Positions 1-7,765 of a stretch of 32,508 nt of DNA are shown in pieces. A program made the position numbers and the translations under genes. Below the pieces are notes generated by a model. That model was not told the origin of the DNA. It was given only the letters and a program-made list of their open reading frames with translations, and did no database searches. The stretch is from positions 1 to 32,508 of the forward strand of contig RFFU01000077.1 of assembly GCA_003697085.1 (NCBI GenBank). Reading direction: 5' to 3'. The stretch is from Candidatus Hydrogenedentota bacterium. Lineage in GTDB: Bacteria; UBA8481; J006. How positions within the stretch are numbered: the stretch's first letter is position 1; each line of letters begins with the position of its first letter.

Positions 1-104
1 AGGTGGCCCCCAAAGTCTTGCCCACAAGAATCCCCCACATTCCAAGCCCCATCAGTGCAAAACCGACAAGAAGACCCAATAACAATTTCGCTACGAGCGT
101 CATA
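1..104 (-). CDS. N-terminus of a hydrophobic membrane protein (truncated by window edge)
   Basis: An open frame begins at the ATG whose A is at 104 and runs leftward off the window, so only about 34 residues are visible. The visible part begins MTLVAKLLLGLLVGFALMGL and is almost wholly hydrophobic and glycine-rich, which fits a first transmembrane helix or a signal anchor. No stop is met before the edge. The ATG has no clear Shine-Dalgarno sequence, but a TATACT box (plus-strand 114-119) sits nine bases upstream, which would give an almost leaderless message. It lies downstream of lpxH on the same strand, so it could be an envelope gene. The family cannot be told from this fragment. Confidence 0.45.
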
Positions 105-181
105 AAGACAAAAGTATAGGAAGCAAAATCGGAAGGGGAAGAAGGAAAATTTCTATCAGCCGATATCGGATCGGTGATGAA

Positions 182-913
182 TCAACGAAGACGTTCCGGG
201 GCTTCCTCTGGAGTCACCAGCACCGCCGTCTCCTCGGACCCCAGACACAACACCTCACCGCCGCAATCCCAGGAGCCCAGGGTGAACCACTTCTTCCCGT
301 CCGGAAACTCGACGAGGCCGGGTTTGTGCGTGTGGCCGCAGACAAGAACATCGGCGCTTCCAAGGGAATCCTTTGCTGTTTCGGCCGCGATCGTCATCGT
401 ATCCTCCTTCTTGTGTTCCACCTCGATCCGTCCCGCGTTTCGCAGCCCTCCGGCCAGGGAACGCGCTGCGGACTCTCCTAGTGAGGATGCCAGAAGTCGA
501 AACGGAAGGCTCCGGGCGATCCTTCTCCAGATTTTGTATCTTCGATCTCGTTCCACAAGCGTGTCCCCGTGGAGAAGGCGGAAGGTTCGATTTCCGAACC
601 GCATCTCCGTCTCGTCTCCCAGAACGTTTCCCTTCGTCAAATGTTCCCAGCGTGGGCCGAGGAGAAAATCACGGTTGCCGCGGAGATAATAGGTGGGGAA
701 GGTGCGGAGCCGTTCGATCTCCGGATAATCGCTTCCGAAGTCGTAGCGGGAACCTTCCGCCCAGACATCGAGAAGATCACCGAGTGAAATGACGGTGGTC
801 GTTGGAGGGATTCGTTCGAGCAAAGAGCAGAAGCGTTTGCTGACGGCGGGATCGCTTCCGAGATGGACATCAGCGAGAAGCAGCGCCGGGGGTTCCACGG
901 TGAGGACGGTCAT
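182..913 (-). CDS. lpxH: UDP-2,3-diacylglucosamine pyrophosphatase-like metallophosphoesterase (LpxH family)
   Basis: Predicted to remove UMP from UDP-2,3-diacylglucosamine to give lipid X, a cytoplasmic, membrane-associated step of lipid A synthesis. The calcineurin-like metal-site motifs appear in order: LLLADVHLGS near the N-terminus, GDLLDVW, the LpxH-type RGNRDFLLG, LLHGDTL, and CGHTHKPGL towards the C-terminus. Length from the chosen ATG (913) is 243 residues, close to the usual 240 for LpxH. The frame stays open another 59 codons upstream, but that extension reads through the CCACGGAA repeat array and has biased, non-protein-like composition, so ATG 913 is preferred although its ribosome-binding site is weak. 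Kdo and heptose transferase genes in the same window support a lipid A role. A related UDP-sugar or other phosphodiesterase is the main alternative. Confidence 0.85.
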   Translation of the reverse strand: MTVLTVEPPALLLADVHLGSDPAVSKRFCSLLERIPPTTTVISLGDLLDVWAEGSRYDFGSDYPEIERLRTFPTYYLRGNRDFLLGPRWEHLTKGNVLGDETEMRFGNRTFRLLHGDTLVERDRRYKIWRRIARSLPFRLLASSLGESAARSLAGGLRNAGRIEVEHKKEDTMTIAAETAKDSLGSADVLVCGHTHKPGLVEFPDGKKWFTLGSWDCGGEVLCLGSEETAVLVTPEEAPERLR

Positions 914-972
914 AAGGAAATTCTCGGTGTCCCGAAGTTCCGTGGCAAGAGGAAAGATATACCTCAAAAGCG

Positions 973-1240
973 GGACCACGGATGATGCGGAAAGGAACCA
1001 CGGAAGGCACGGAATAACGCGGAAAGGAATGAACCACGGAAGACACGGAATACGCGGAAAGGAATGAACCACCGAAGACACGGAACACACGGAAGGAAAG
1101 GAATCACGGAAGGCACGGAAAAAGAAAAAGTCAAGAGGCAGAAGTCAAAAGGCGAAAGGCAAAAGGAAAAAAGAAAAAGGCAAAAGGAAGAGGGCGAGGG
1201 CAGGGGCAAGCGTGAGGGCGAGGACGAAGGCAAGAGCGCA
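973..1240 (+). repeat. Composite intergenic repeat, copy 1
   Basis: Between the divergent lpxH and aldolase genes lies a stretch built of three low-complexity modules in order. The first (about 973-1120) is an array of units like CCACGGAAGACACGGAAT. The second (about 1121-1192) is a purine-rich array of units like AAAAGGCAAAAGG. The third (about 1190-1240) is an array of units like GAGGGCAAGCGTGAGGGCGAG. The first two modules recur in the same order at 8649-8710 and 31317-31382. No convincing protein is encoded; the small reading frames here only translate the repeat (NHGRHG-type peptides). Confidence 0.8.
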
Positions 1241-1309
1241 CCGCGACGCCGGCTTCTCCATCGCTACGTTCGCCTGCGCGGGTTGGAAAATTGGGCTTCC
1301 TTCCGGCCG

Positions 1310-1333
1310 GCAGGAAGCCTGCGACTCCAGGAC
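1310..1333 (-). repeat. Reverse-oriented copy of the GGAG(T)CGCAG hairpin repeat
   Basis: Plus-strand GCAGG-AAG-CCTGC (1310-1322) is followed by GACTCCAGG. Read on the minus strand this becomes TGGAGTCGCAGG followed by the matching arm, the same layout as the TGGAGCGCAG hairpins at 8711-8734 and 31389-31412. The stem is shorter and less perfect here. The remaining sequence up to the promoter at 1403 shows nothing else I can identify. Confidence 0.5.
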
Positions 1334-1402
1334 GGCCTGTTGACCGAAATTTACCCCTGCCCTCAATATGGCAGGCACCCGCCCTCCCGAGAGGAAAAGC
1401 GA

Positions 1403-1431
1403 TTGAAATGGGGGAGAAGAGCCGCTATAAC
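1403..1431 (+). promoter_or_regulatory. Sigma-70-type promoter upstream of the aldolase operon
   Basis: TTGAAA (1403-1408) and TATAAC (1426-1431) are separated by exactly 17 bases; each box matches the consensus at five of six positions. Predicted transcription start is near 1438, giving a leader of roughly 115 bases before the aldolase ATG. This is a sequence match only. Confidence 0.5.
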
Positions 1432-1554
1432 GCGGGCAGAAAATTCGATGGGGATGGGATCTTTTCGAGGAAGAATTTCTTCGGCGTGTCGAATTCCGCG
1501 GCGCGTTCAACCGTTTCGGAGGCGCCGAAAAGTCAAAGTTAAGGAGGAAGAACG

Positions 1555-2982
1555 ATGTTCTTCAGGGATCTGAGTGATTTGGAGAAAGCCATCGAGGGGA
1601 TTCTCGAGGTTGAGGGAGACGACGTAAAGGTTACGAACGCGGCGGAACTTCGCGGAAGTCTCGTGGACCGTCTCGCGCTTAATGCCGCCGCGAACGATGA
1701 GCCGCTCGTGAAGGCCCGATGCCAGTGGTTGATTCGCCGCGCGGCGCGCGCCGTCGGGATCGAACCGGCCTCGATCCATGACCTCTATATCGCGGTCGGA
1801 AGGGGCGAAGCGAAGGGAGGATACACCGTTCCCGCCATCAACCTTCGGACCTTGACCTATGAAACGGCGCGGGTGATTTTCCGGGAGGCGTTACGGATCA
1901 ACGCCGGCTCCTTCATTTTCGAGATCGCCAAATCGGAGATGGGGTACACGATGCAACGTCCGGCGGAATACGCCTCACAGATTTTGGCGGCGGCGATCCG
2001 CGAACTGTGGAAGGGACCGGTCTTCATTCAGGCCGATCATGCGCAGATCAACGCGTCCAACTACAAGGCGGATCCGGCGAAAGAAAAGGCCGGCTTGAAG
2101 ACTCTGATTCGCGAGGCCATGGCGGCGGGCTTCTACAACATCGACATCGACAGTTCCACTCTCGTGGATCTGTCGCTGCCGACTTTGGAGGAACAGCAGC
2201 GGGAGAACGCGCGGGTTTGCGCTGACATGACAGCCTTCATTCGCGAGTTGGAGCCGCGCGGCGTGACCGTTTCGGTCGGCGGCGAGATCGGCGAGGTGGG
2301 ACAAAAGAATTCGACGCCGGAGGAGTTTCACGCTTTTATGAAGGAATACAAGGAGGCGCTGTCCGCTTACGGCTCGGATCTGATCGGCATATCAAAGATC
2401 TCGATCCAGACGGGAACCTCCCACGGTGGAACCGTTCTCCCGGACGGAAGCATCGCCGAGGTTGCGATCGATTTCGATGCGATGAAGGCGATCTCGGAGA
2501 TTGCGCGGAAAGAGTACGGATTAGGCGGAGCGGTTCAGCATGGCGCCTCGACGCTTCCCGAGGAGGCCTTTTCGAAATTCGTCGAGGCTACCGCAATCGA
2601 GGTTCATCTTGCGACCGCCTTCCAAAACCTCGTGTACGATTGCGGAGCAATGCCTGAGGACCTCAAGAAGAGAATCTACGCGTGGCTGGATGAGAACTGC
2701 GCAGGGGAACGGAAAGAAGGGCAGACGGATGAGCAATTCTATTACAAGACGCGAAAGAAAGGGCTGGGGCCGTTCAAGAGGGAGATTCTGACGATGCCGC
2801 GCGAGAATCTCGAGAGAATCATCGCGGACTTCGAGAAAAAGTTCGCGCTGATCTTCGAGAAACTCAACATCGCCGGGAACCTTCCGGAAACCAAAAACGC
2901 CGTAAAAATCGTCCGGGTGCCGTGGGACGCGGTTCGAGAGGAAGGGAAACTCGAGATCGGCATGAACGAGCAGGGGGAATAG
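1555..2982 (+). CDS. Class II (zinc) fructose-bisphosphate aldolase-like protein, long form
   Basis: Belongs to the zinc-dependent class II aldolases, which cleave or form ketose 1,6-bisphosphates such as fructose or tagatose bisphosphate. Family landmarks are in order: GGYTVPAINLRT (about 88-99), the catalytic Asp and zinc-ligand His in QADHAQIN (D161, H162), VGGEIGEVG (E244), QTGTSHGG (H290) and GGAVQHGAS (H329). At 475 residues it is longer than the usual 285-350, with about 85 extra residues before the barrel and a long C-terminal part. The start is well supported: AAGGAGG (1541-1547) lies seven bases before ATG 1555. It heads a plus-strand run with acpS 37 bases downstream. Which bisphosphate it uses cannot be told from sequence, so no gene symbol is given. 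Confidence 0.85.
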   Translation: MFFRDLSDLEKAIEGILEVEGDDVKVTNAAELRGSLVDRLALNAAANDEPLVKARCQWLIRRAARAVGIEPASIHDLYIAVGRGEAKGGYTVPAINLRTLTYETARVIFREALRINAGSFIFEIAKSEMGYTMQRPAEYASQILAAAIRELWKGPVFIQADHAQINASNYKADPAKEKAGLKTLIREAMAAGFYNIDIDSSTLVDLSLPTLEEQQRENARVCADMTAFIRELEPRGVTVSVGGEIGEVGQKNSTPEEFHAFMKEYKEALSAYGSDLIGISKISIQTGTSHGGTVLPDGSIAEVAIDFDAMKAISEIARKEYGLGGAVQHGASTLPEEAFSKFVEATAIEVHLATAFQNLVYDCGAMPEDLKKRIYAWLDENCAGERKEGQTDEQFYYKTRKKGLGPFKREILTMPRENLERIIADFEKKFALIFEKLNIAGNLPETKNAVKIVRVPWDAVREEGKLEIGMNEQGE

Positions 2983-3019
2983 ATCGTCCAGCGGTTCCGG
3001 AGCCGGATCGAAGAGGAAA

Positions 3020-3490
3020 GTGCGCCACGCCGGGATTCCTCTCGGGGTCATTCGAGGTCTGGGGATCGACCACTGTGAGGTGGAACGTGTGGCGAGGACG
3101 TTGGAGCGGTTCGGTGAACGCTTTCTCCGACGTGTCTTCACCGAGGAAGAGGTTCGATACTGTCTGAGGTTTTCGTCGCCGGCCGAGCGACTGGCGGCGC
3201 GCTTCGCAGCGAAGGAAGCGACCGCCAAGGCGCTCGGAACAGGCCTCTCCCACGGCGTCGGTTGGAAGATGATCGAGGTACGGCGGGAGAAAGGAAAGGA
3301 ACCGCGACTCTATCTTTCGGGCCGGGCCGCAGTGATTGCCTGTGAACGAGGAATAATGAGATGGCATCTTGCGATTACGCACGCCGGCGGTTTGGCCACG
3401 GCGATTGTGATCGGCGAGGGCGGATGGAACTCCGGCTCGGAACGAGAACCAGCGGCGAAGTCGGAAGAGGAACCAACGGCCGGCTCGTGA
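3020..3490 (+). CDS. acpS: Holo-[acyl-carrier-protein] synthase
   Basis: Transfers 4'-phosphopantetheine from CoA to acyl carrier protein, activating it for fatty acid synthesis. The two signature blocks are clear: GLGIDHCEVERV (13-24, metal ligand D17) and RFAAKEATAKALGTG (63-77, metal ligand E68), followed by the AITHAGGLATAIVI strand typical of the family C-terminus. The usual length is about 125 residues; this one has 156, because of a short N-terminal extension from the GTG start and a polar C-terminal tail of about 20 residues that runs into the next gene. GTG 3020 is the only usual start codon close before the first motif; GAGGA just upstream is a weak ribosome-binding site. Likely co-transcribed with the aldolase and the following cytidylyltransferase. 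Confidence 0.9.
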   Translation: MRHAGIPLGVIRGLGIDHCEVERVARTLERFGERFLRRVFTEEEVRYCLRFSSPAERLAARFAAKEATAKALGTGLSHGVGWKMIEVRREKGKEPRLYLSGRAAVIACERGIMRWHLAITHAGGLATAIVIGEGGWNSGSEREPAAKSEEEPTAGS

Positions 3491-4212
3491 CGAGGAGAGG
3501 AGCAGAGAGCGGTTCCGGGGACGGGGGCACGGGAGGGAGCGGCGATTTCGAGAAGAACGTTCGCGTCATTTTGCAAAGCCGCGTGGGATCCACACGGACT
3601 CCGGGGAAGGCCCTTGCGGACCTCGGCGGACGGACGTTGACCGAGCAGGTGATGTTTCGGGCCGAAGCGGCTTTTGGGCGGCCGGGAATCCTGGCGATTC
3701 CCGATTCTCCCGAAAACGACCCGCTCGAGGCTCTTGCGCGGCGAAGGAAATGGGACGTTTTTCGAGGAAGCGAAGAAGACGTTCTGGGACGCTTTGCCGG
3801 TGCGGTGGAACGGTTCGGGCCGAAGGTGGTGGTGCGTGTCACAGGAGACAACCCGTTTTTGGCTCCGGAGGCGATGCGCGGCGTGGCGGCCGGAGTGGTG
3901 GAAGGAGCGGATGCGGCCCAGGCCCGCGGCTGGCCGTACGGGACGGGAAGCGAAGCGGTTCGGGCTGAACTTCTTATCCAAGCCGCCAGGGAGGCCCGGG
4001 ATCCGTACGAACGCGAACACGTGATGCCGTTCTTCTATCGAAGACCCGACCGTTTTCGATTGTCGTATTTCGACTGTCCGTATCCAGGCGCCGGGAAGAT
4101 TCGATTGACGGTTGACACCCCAAGTGACCTTGATCGGGCACGCCGGCTCTTCGCACGTTTCGGAGCGAGTGTTTCGATACAGATCCTCATCAGGGAATTG
4201 AGCATCCTTTGA
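3487..4212 (+). CDS. SpsF-like cytidylyltransferase/glycosyltransferase family protein
   Basis: Resembles the SpsF/CMP-sugar synthetase family, which activates sugars for surface polysaccharides. Diagnostic parts are the nucleotide-binding N-terminus VILQSRVGSTRTPGKAL, the segment FRGSEEDVLGRF, and VVRVTGDNPFLAPE, which matches the family's usual VVRITGDCPL-type block. The frame is open from ATG 3361, with further starts at ATG 3424 and GTG 3487. I chose GTG 3487 because it overlaps the acpS stop as GTGA and avoids a long stretch inside acpS; ATG 3424, preceded by GAGGG, is a real alternative. About 20 low-complexity residues precede the conserved domain. Its place before waaA suggests envelope glycan work, but the sugar substrate is unknown, and KdsB is less likely from the motifs. 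Confidence 0.75.
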   Translation: MTRRGAESGSGDGGTGGSGDFEKNVRVILQSRVGSTRTPGKALADLGGRTLTEQVMFRAEAAFGRPGILAIPDSPENDPLEALARRRKWDVFRGSEEDVLGRFAGAVERFGPKVVVRVTGDNPFLAPEAMRGVAAGVVEGADAAQARGWPYGTGSEAVRAELLIQAAREARDPYEREHVMPFFYRRPDRFRLSYFDCPYPGAGKIRLTVDTPSDLDRARRLFARFGASVSIQILIRELSIL

Positions 4213-4375
4213 CTCAAGACGTTCGAGCGTCTTCAGTGCCCGGTGAACAGCGATCTTTCCCCCACAAATTTTTCCGATGAACCAACTTCGACATCCCGCG
4301 GTGGAAGGGAAGAGAAGTCCCGGCAGGAGTCTCGATCTATTCTCCAGCGTGTTTCTCTGATAACGTTCCTCGGTG

Positions 4376-5740
4376 ATGTACAGAAAAGATTCGACAGTTC
4401 CACGCGGGTACGGAATTCTCTATTCCCTCTTTCTTCTCGGGTCCGCCCCTCGCTATCTTCTTCGCACCGTCCGGAACCGGAGGGGGCCGGGAATTGTGCA
4501 ACGTTTCGGTCTCGGGGTTGGTTTCCCTTCGACGCGCGCGGGGGATTGTCGTCTTCCGGGTGAGGGTTCGGAACGGGTTTCGAAGAGAGAAAGAGACATT
4601 TCAAGGCGTGATTCTTCGACCTCCGATGTGCGCTCCGACCGCTCCGTTCGTCCGGCGCGGTCGCTGTGGTTCCACGCGTGTTCGGTCGGGGAGGTCGAAA
4701 CCGCGATGCCGCTCGTGCGCCTCTTCGCACGGGCCTATCCGGACGATGCGTTGATCCTCTCGACGGTCACGGAAACGGGGCAGGCTCGGGCGCGAAAACT
4801 TCTCGGCAATGAATTCGTGCGCTATCTTCCGTTCGATTTCGGTTTTGCGATCCGAAGGCATCTCTCCTCCGTCCCCCTTCCGCGCTTCTTCATCGTGATG
4901 GAGACGGAGATTTGGCCGAAACTCTACTCGGAATTGTCCCAACACAACATTCCGCTTTTCATCGCCAACGGCCGAATCAGTGACCGGGCCTGGCGGCGGT
5001 ACCGCCGCGCCGTGGAATTCCTTCGCGGGACGATGGCGTGTGTTCGAGCGGTCGGAGCGCGGACGGTGCAGGATGCCGAGCGATTCCGAATTCTCGGGGC
5101 ACGGAACGTCTCGGTTCTCGGGAATATCAAGTTTGATCGGGGCGCCGCGCCGGCCCCGGAAGGAATGCCGTCGGGGAAATTCCTTCTCTTCGCCAGCACG
5201 CATCCGGGAGAGGATGAGTTATTTGTGAGAACGTGGCGGTCCTTGAGAAACCGCTTTCCTCGGCTGCGTGCCGTTCTCGCACCGCGGCATATCGAACGGG
5301 CCCCCGCGCTTGCAAAGAAATACGGCGGAGCGTTGCGAAGCGCCGGGTGGAAGGACGAATCCCTTCTGGTCCTGGATACGCATGGAGAGTTGGCCGGGCT
5401 TTTTTCGGGCGCGACCGTGGCGATCATCGGAGGTTCCTTCGTGCCGCACGGCGGGCATAACCCCTTCGAGGCTGCGGTCCAGGGAGTGCCGATTCTTTGG
5501 GGACCGCATATGCAGAATTTCCGCGACGCGGTGGAAGTTTTGGAGGGCCGGGGCGGTGAGACCGTTCGAGAAAACGAGGAATTGGCGGAGGCTTTGGAGG
5601 CTCTTCTCTCGGATGAAGATTTAAGGAGGCAACGCGGTGCGGCCGCGAGGGCGGCGGCTTCGGAGAATACCGGCGCGGCGGAACGCCACTTCAATTTCTT
5701 CAGAGACCGATTGTTCGAGGGAGAGGGGGAAAGGCGATGA
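4376..5740 (+). CDS. waaA: 3-deoxy-D-manno-octulosonic acid (Kdo) transferase
   Basis: Adds Kdo from CMP-Kdo to lipid A precursor at the inner membrane. A hydrophobic N-terminus (YGILYSLFLLGSAPRYLL) fits the membrane anchor. The conserved WFHACSVGEVETAMPL block carries the catalytic-type Glu, and near the C-terminus GGSFVPHGGHNPFEAA plus WGPHMQNF match the GT-B fold nucleotide-sugar site of the family. Length is 454 residues against about 420-430 usual. The excess sits between the anchor and the SVGE block as a polar, low-complexity stretch rich in Arg, Ser and Asp. ATG 4376 was chosen; GTG 4373 just before it is possible. The last bases overlap the next gene as ATGA. The 160-base gap before it holds a small hairpin (4216-4233) but no evident gene. 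Confidence 0.92.
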   Translation: MYRKDSTVPRGYGILYSLFLLGSAPRYLLRTVRNRRGPGIVQRFGLGVGFPSTRAGDCRLPGEGSERVSKRERDISRRDSSTSDVRSDRSVRPARSLWFHACSVGEVETAMPLVRLFARAYPDDALILSTVTETGQARARKLLGNEFVRYLPFDFGFAIRRHLSSVPLPRFFIVMETEIWPKLYSELSQHNIPLFIANGRISDRAWRRYRRAVEFLRGTMACVRAVGARTVQDAERFRILGARNVSVLGNIKFDRGAAPAPEGMPSGKFLLFASTHPGEDELFVRTWRSLRNRFPRLRAVLAPRHIERAPALAKKYGGALRSAGWKDESLLVLDTHGELAGLFSGATVAIIGGSFVPHGGHNPFEAAVQGVPILWGPHMQNFRDAVEVLEGRGGETVRENEELAEALEALLSDEDLRRQRGAAARAAASENTGAAERHFNFFRDRLFEGEGERR

Positions 5741-6729
5741 AAATTATCGTCCGAATGCCGAACTGGCTCGGCGATCTCGTGATGGCCCTGCCCGCGGTTC
5801 GGGGACTCCAACAGAATTTCGCCACGGGGGGGCCCAGAGGGTGGGGCGGGGAACCTCCCGAAATCGTTCTCGCGCTTCGAAAGCCGTTTGCGGATCTTTT
5901 TCCAAAGGAACGCCTTTGTGTCTTGGATGGATCGGAAACGGCCGCTTTGCGAAGGGAAGGCGCAGACCGAATCGTTCTGATGACGAATTCCTTTTCCACG
6001 GCTCTTGCGGCGTATCGCGCGGGGATTTCGGAGCGGATCGGATATTCGCTCCACGGCCGCCGCTTGTTGCTGACGTGGCCATTGGATTGGAAAGCGCGAC
6101 CGCATCATCAAAGGGATCAATACCGCCAATTGGCTCGCGCCGGTGGCGCCGCCGGCACACCCGAAACGGCGCGATTGAATCCGAAGGATTTTCCGAGAAT
6201 GGCGGGTCTGGAAAAAACGGAGAAGAGGCGGCGCCGGATCGTTCTGGCTCCGGGAGCGCGTTACGGGGCGGCGAAACGTTGGGGGGGATTCGGGGAATTG
6301 GCGAGGGAGTTGGTGCAATCGGGGTGGGAGGTGCACGTTGTCGGAGGAAAAAACGAGGCTCCTCGAACTGCAGAGGGAGACTTCCAAGATTGGACGGGAC
6401 GGACGAGCCTTACGGAACTGGCGGGGATTCTTGCGTCCGCGGACCTCGTCGTCGGAAACGATTCGGGAATCGTTCATCTTGCGGCGGCTTTCGGCCGTCC
6501 CGTCGTGACACTCTTCGGTCCGACCGACGAGTCGCGAACTGCGGCGGATGGAGCGGTCGTGGTCCGAGCATCGGGTGTCGATTGCGCGCCATGCCACCTC
6601 CGTGTCTGTCCCATCGACCATCGGTGTATGAAAAGAATCTCGGTGGAGCACGTCATGCGGGCGATCGAGAAAACAGTTTCCGTTGCGGGAGATTCGGAAA
6701 CAGTCTCCGAAGGGAAGAAAGGGGAATGA
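5737..6729 (+). CDS. waaF: Lipopolysaccharide heptosyltransferase (WaaF-like, GT9)
   Basis: A GT9 family enzyme expected to add heptose to the inner core of lipopolysaccharide. It starts MKIIVRMPNWLGDLVMALPA, the typical WaaF N-terminus, and has a strong donor-site region GNDSGIVHLAAAFGRPVVTLFGPT followed by a cysteine cluster (CAPCHLRVC...CM) before the C-terminal helix. It is 330 residues long, a normal length. ATG 5737 overlaps the waaA stop (ATGA), which implies translational coupling. The next gene starts inside its stop codon in the same way. The symbol reflects the N-terminal and donor-site motifs; whether it adds the first or second heptose cannot be decided here. Confidence 0.85.
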   Translation: MKIIVRMPNWLGDLVMALPAVRGLQQNFATGGPRGWGGEPPEIVLALRKPFADLFPKERLCVLDGSETAALRREGADRIVLMTNSFSTALAAYRAGISERIGYSLHGRRLLLTWPLDWKARPHHQRDQYRQLARAGGAAGTPETARLNPKDFPRMAGLEKTEKRRRRIVLAPGARYGAAKRWGGFGELARELVQSGWEVHVVGGKNEAPRTAEGDFQDWTGRTSLTELAGILASADLVVGNDSGIVHLAAAFGRPVVTLFGPTDESRTAADGAVVVRASGVDCAPCHLRVCPIDHRCMKRISVEHVMRAIEKTVSVAGDSETVSEGKKGE

Positions 6730-7700
6730 GAATCTTGATCGTCAGAATCGGCGCAATGGGAGACGCCATCCACACGCTTCCCCTTGTCAACGATTTACGA
6801 GATCGATTGCCGAAAGCGGAGATTTCGTGGTTGGCGGGTCCGGCCGTACGGCGATTTTTGAGCGGGCACCCAGCGGTTGATCGTTGGGTGCCCGCTCCGA
6901 GAAAGGCCGGCGAGGTTATGCGTTTTCTCAGTGAAGAGAGAAAACGGTACGACGTTGCGATTGATGCGCAAGGGCTGATCAAGTCCGCTCTTCTGGCCCG
7001 TGCCGCTTCTTCCCGCGTCATCGGGCGGGCTTCCGGATTTGTGCGTGAGGCTCCCGCGGCGTGGGTGTACACGGAGCCGATTCGACCGCGCCTCCCTCAT
7101 ATAATCGAACAGAATCGGGAATTGGCGCTTCCCTTGACCGGTCCTTTTCCTTTCGAGGAAACCCGGTATGATGTTCCGATCGATCCCCCGCCGGAATGGG
7201 ACCTGTTGGAGGAACGGCCGGTGCTTCTCAATATCGGTGGGGGATGGTGGACGAAACTCTGGCCGCCGGAGATGTTCGCCGCGTTGGCAAAACGCCTCCG
7301 CGAGGAATTGGATCTACCGGTGGGAGTCGTCTGGGGTCCGGGGGAGGAGACACTTGCCGAAAAGACGGCGCGGATGGCCTCGATTCCCATCGCTCCGCGA
7401 ACCTCGTTCCGAGAACTCGGAGGGATGTTTCGAAAGGCACGCCTCGTCGTCTCGGGCGAAACAGGCCCTCTTCATCTCGCCGTCGCTCTCGGGATACCGA
7501 CGGTCGCCCTGATCGGGCCGACTTCGGCCGAAAGAAACGGTCCTTTGGGTTCGGGGCACGAGGTCGTCGAGCCGGAGGCCATTCCCTGCCGCCCCTGCTA
7601 TGCGCGCCGGTGCATCGATTTTCGGTGTATGAACGCGATTTCGGTTGATAAAGTCTTTGAGGCCGTAAACCGAATCGTGTGGCGACAAGATCACGGATAA
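6726..7700 (+). CDS. Second GT9 glycosyltransferase (heptosyltransferase family)
   Basis: A paralogue of the preceding gene: MRILIVRIGAMGDAIHTLPL at the start is the WaaC/RfaF-type Rossmann opening, VDRWVPAPR follows, and VVSGETGPLHLAVALGIPTVALIGPT is the donor-site block. It also ends with a cysteine cluster (CRPCYARRC...CM). It is 324 residues, a normal length. The N-terminal Gly-Asp-Ala segment is closer to WaaC (heptosyltransferase I) than to WaaF, so it may add the first heptose, but this is inference. The ATG lies within the stop of the previous gene (ATGA at 6726-6729). A much longer frame open from 5637 is only the continuation upstream through waaF in another frame. Confidence 0.82.
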   Translation: MRILIVRIGAMGDAIHTLPLVNDLRDRLPKAEISWLAGPAVRRFLSGHPAVDRWVPAPRKAGEVMRFLSEERKRYDVAIDAQGLIKSALLARAASSRVIGRASGFVREAPAAWVYTEPIRPRLPHIIEQNRELALPLTGPFPFEETRYDVPIDPPPEWDLLEERPVLLNIGGGWWTKLWPPEMFAALAKRLREELDLPVGVVWGPGEETLAEKTARMASIPIAPRTSFRELGGMFRKARLVVSGETGPLHLAVALGIPTVALIGPTSAERNGPLGSGHEVVEPEAIPCRPCYARRCIDFRCMNAISVDKVFEAVNRIVWRQDHG

Positions 7701-7765
7701 AGGGGGAAGTGCTCTTCCGAGGAAGGACAGAGAACGGCATCGGCGGAAAGCGGAAAGGAGAGTGT

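Noticed and set aside
964-1233. Small open frames in the 964-1233 region giving NHGRHG- or SVSSVV-type peptides
   Set aside because: They translate the CCACGGAA and AAAGGCAAAAG arrays in several frames at once, have no ribosome-binding site and biased composition; they are repeat DNA, not genes.
4216-4233. AAGACG/CGTCTT hairpin after the SpsF-like gene as a terminator
   Set aside because: The stem is only six pairs and no T-tract follows; waaA starts soon after, so it was not listed as a terminator.
4924-6651. A 575-codon open frame on the minus strand opposite waaA and waaF
   Set aside because: It lies wholly antisense to two well-supported genes and its translation is Arg/Ser/Pro-rich with no motif; long antisense frames are expected in GC-rich DNA.
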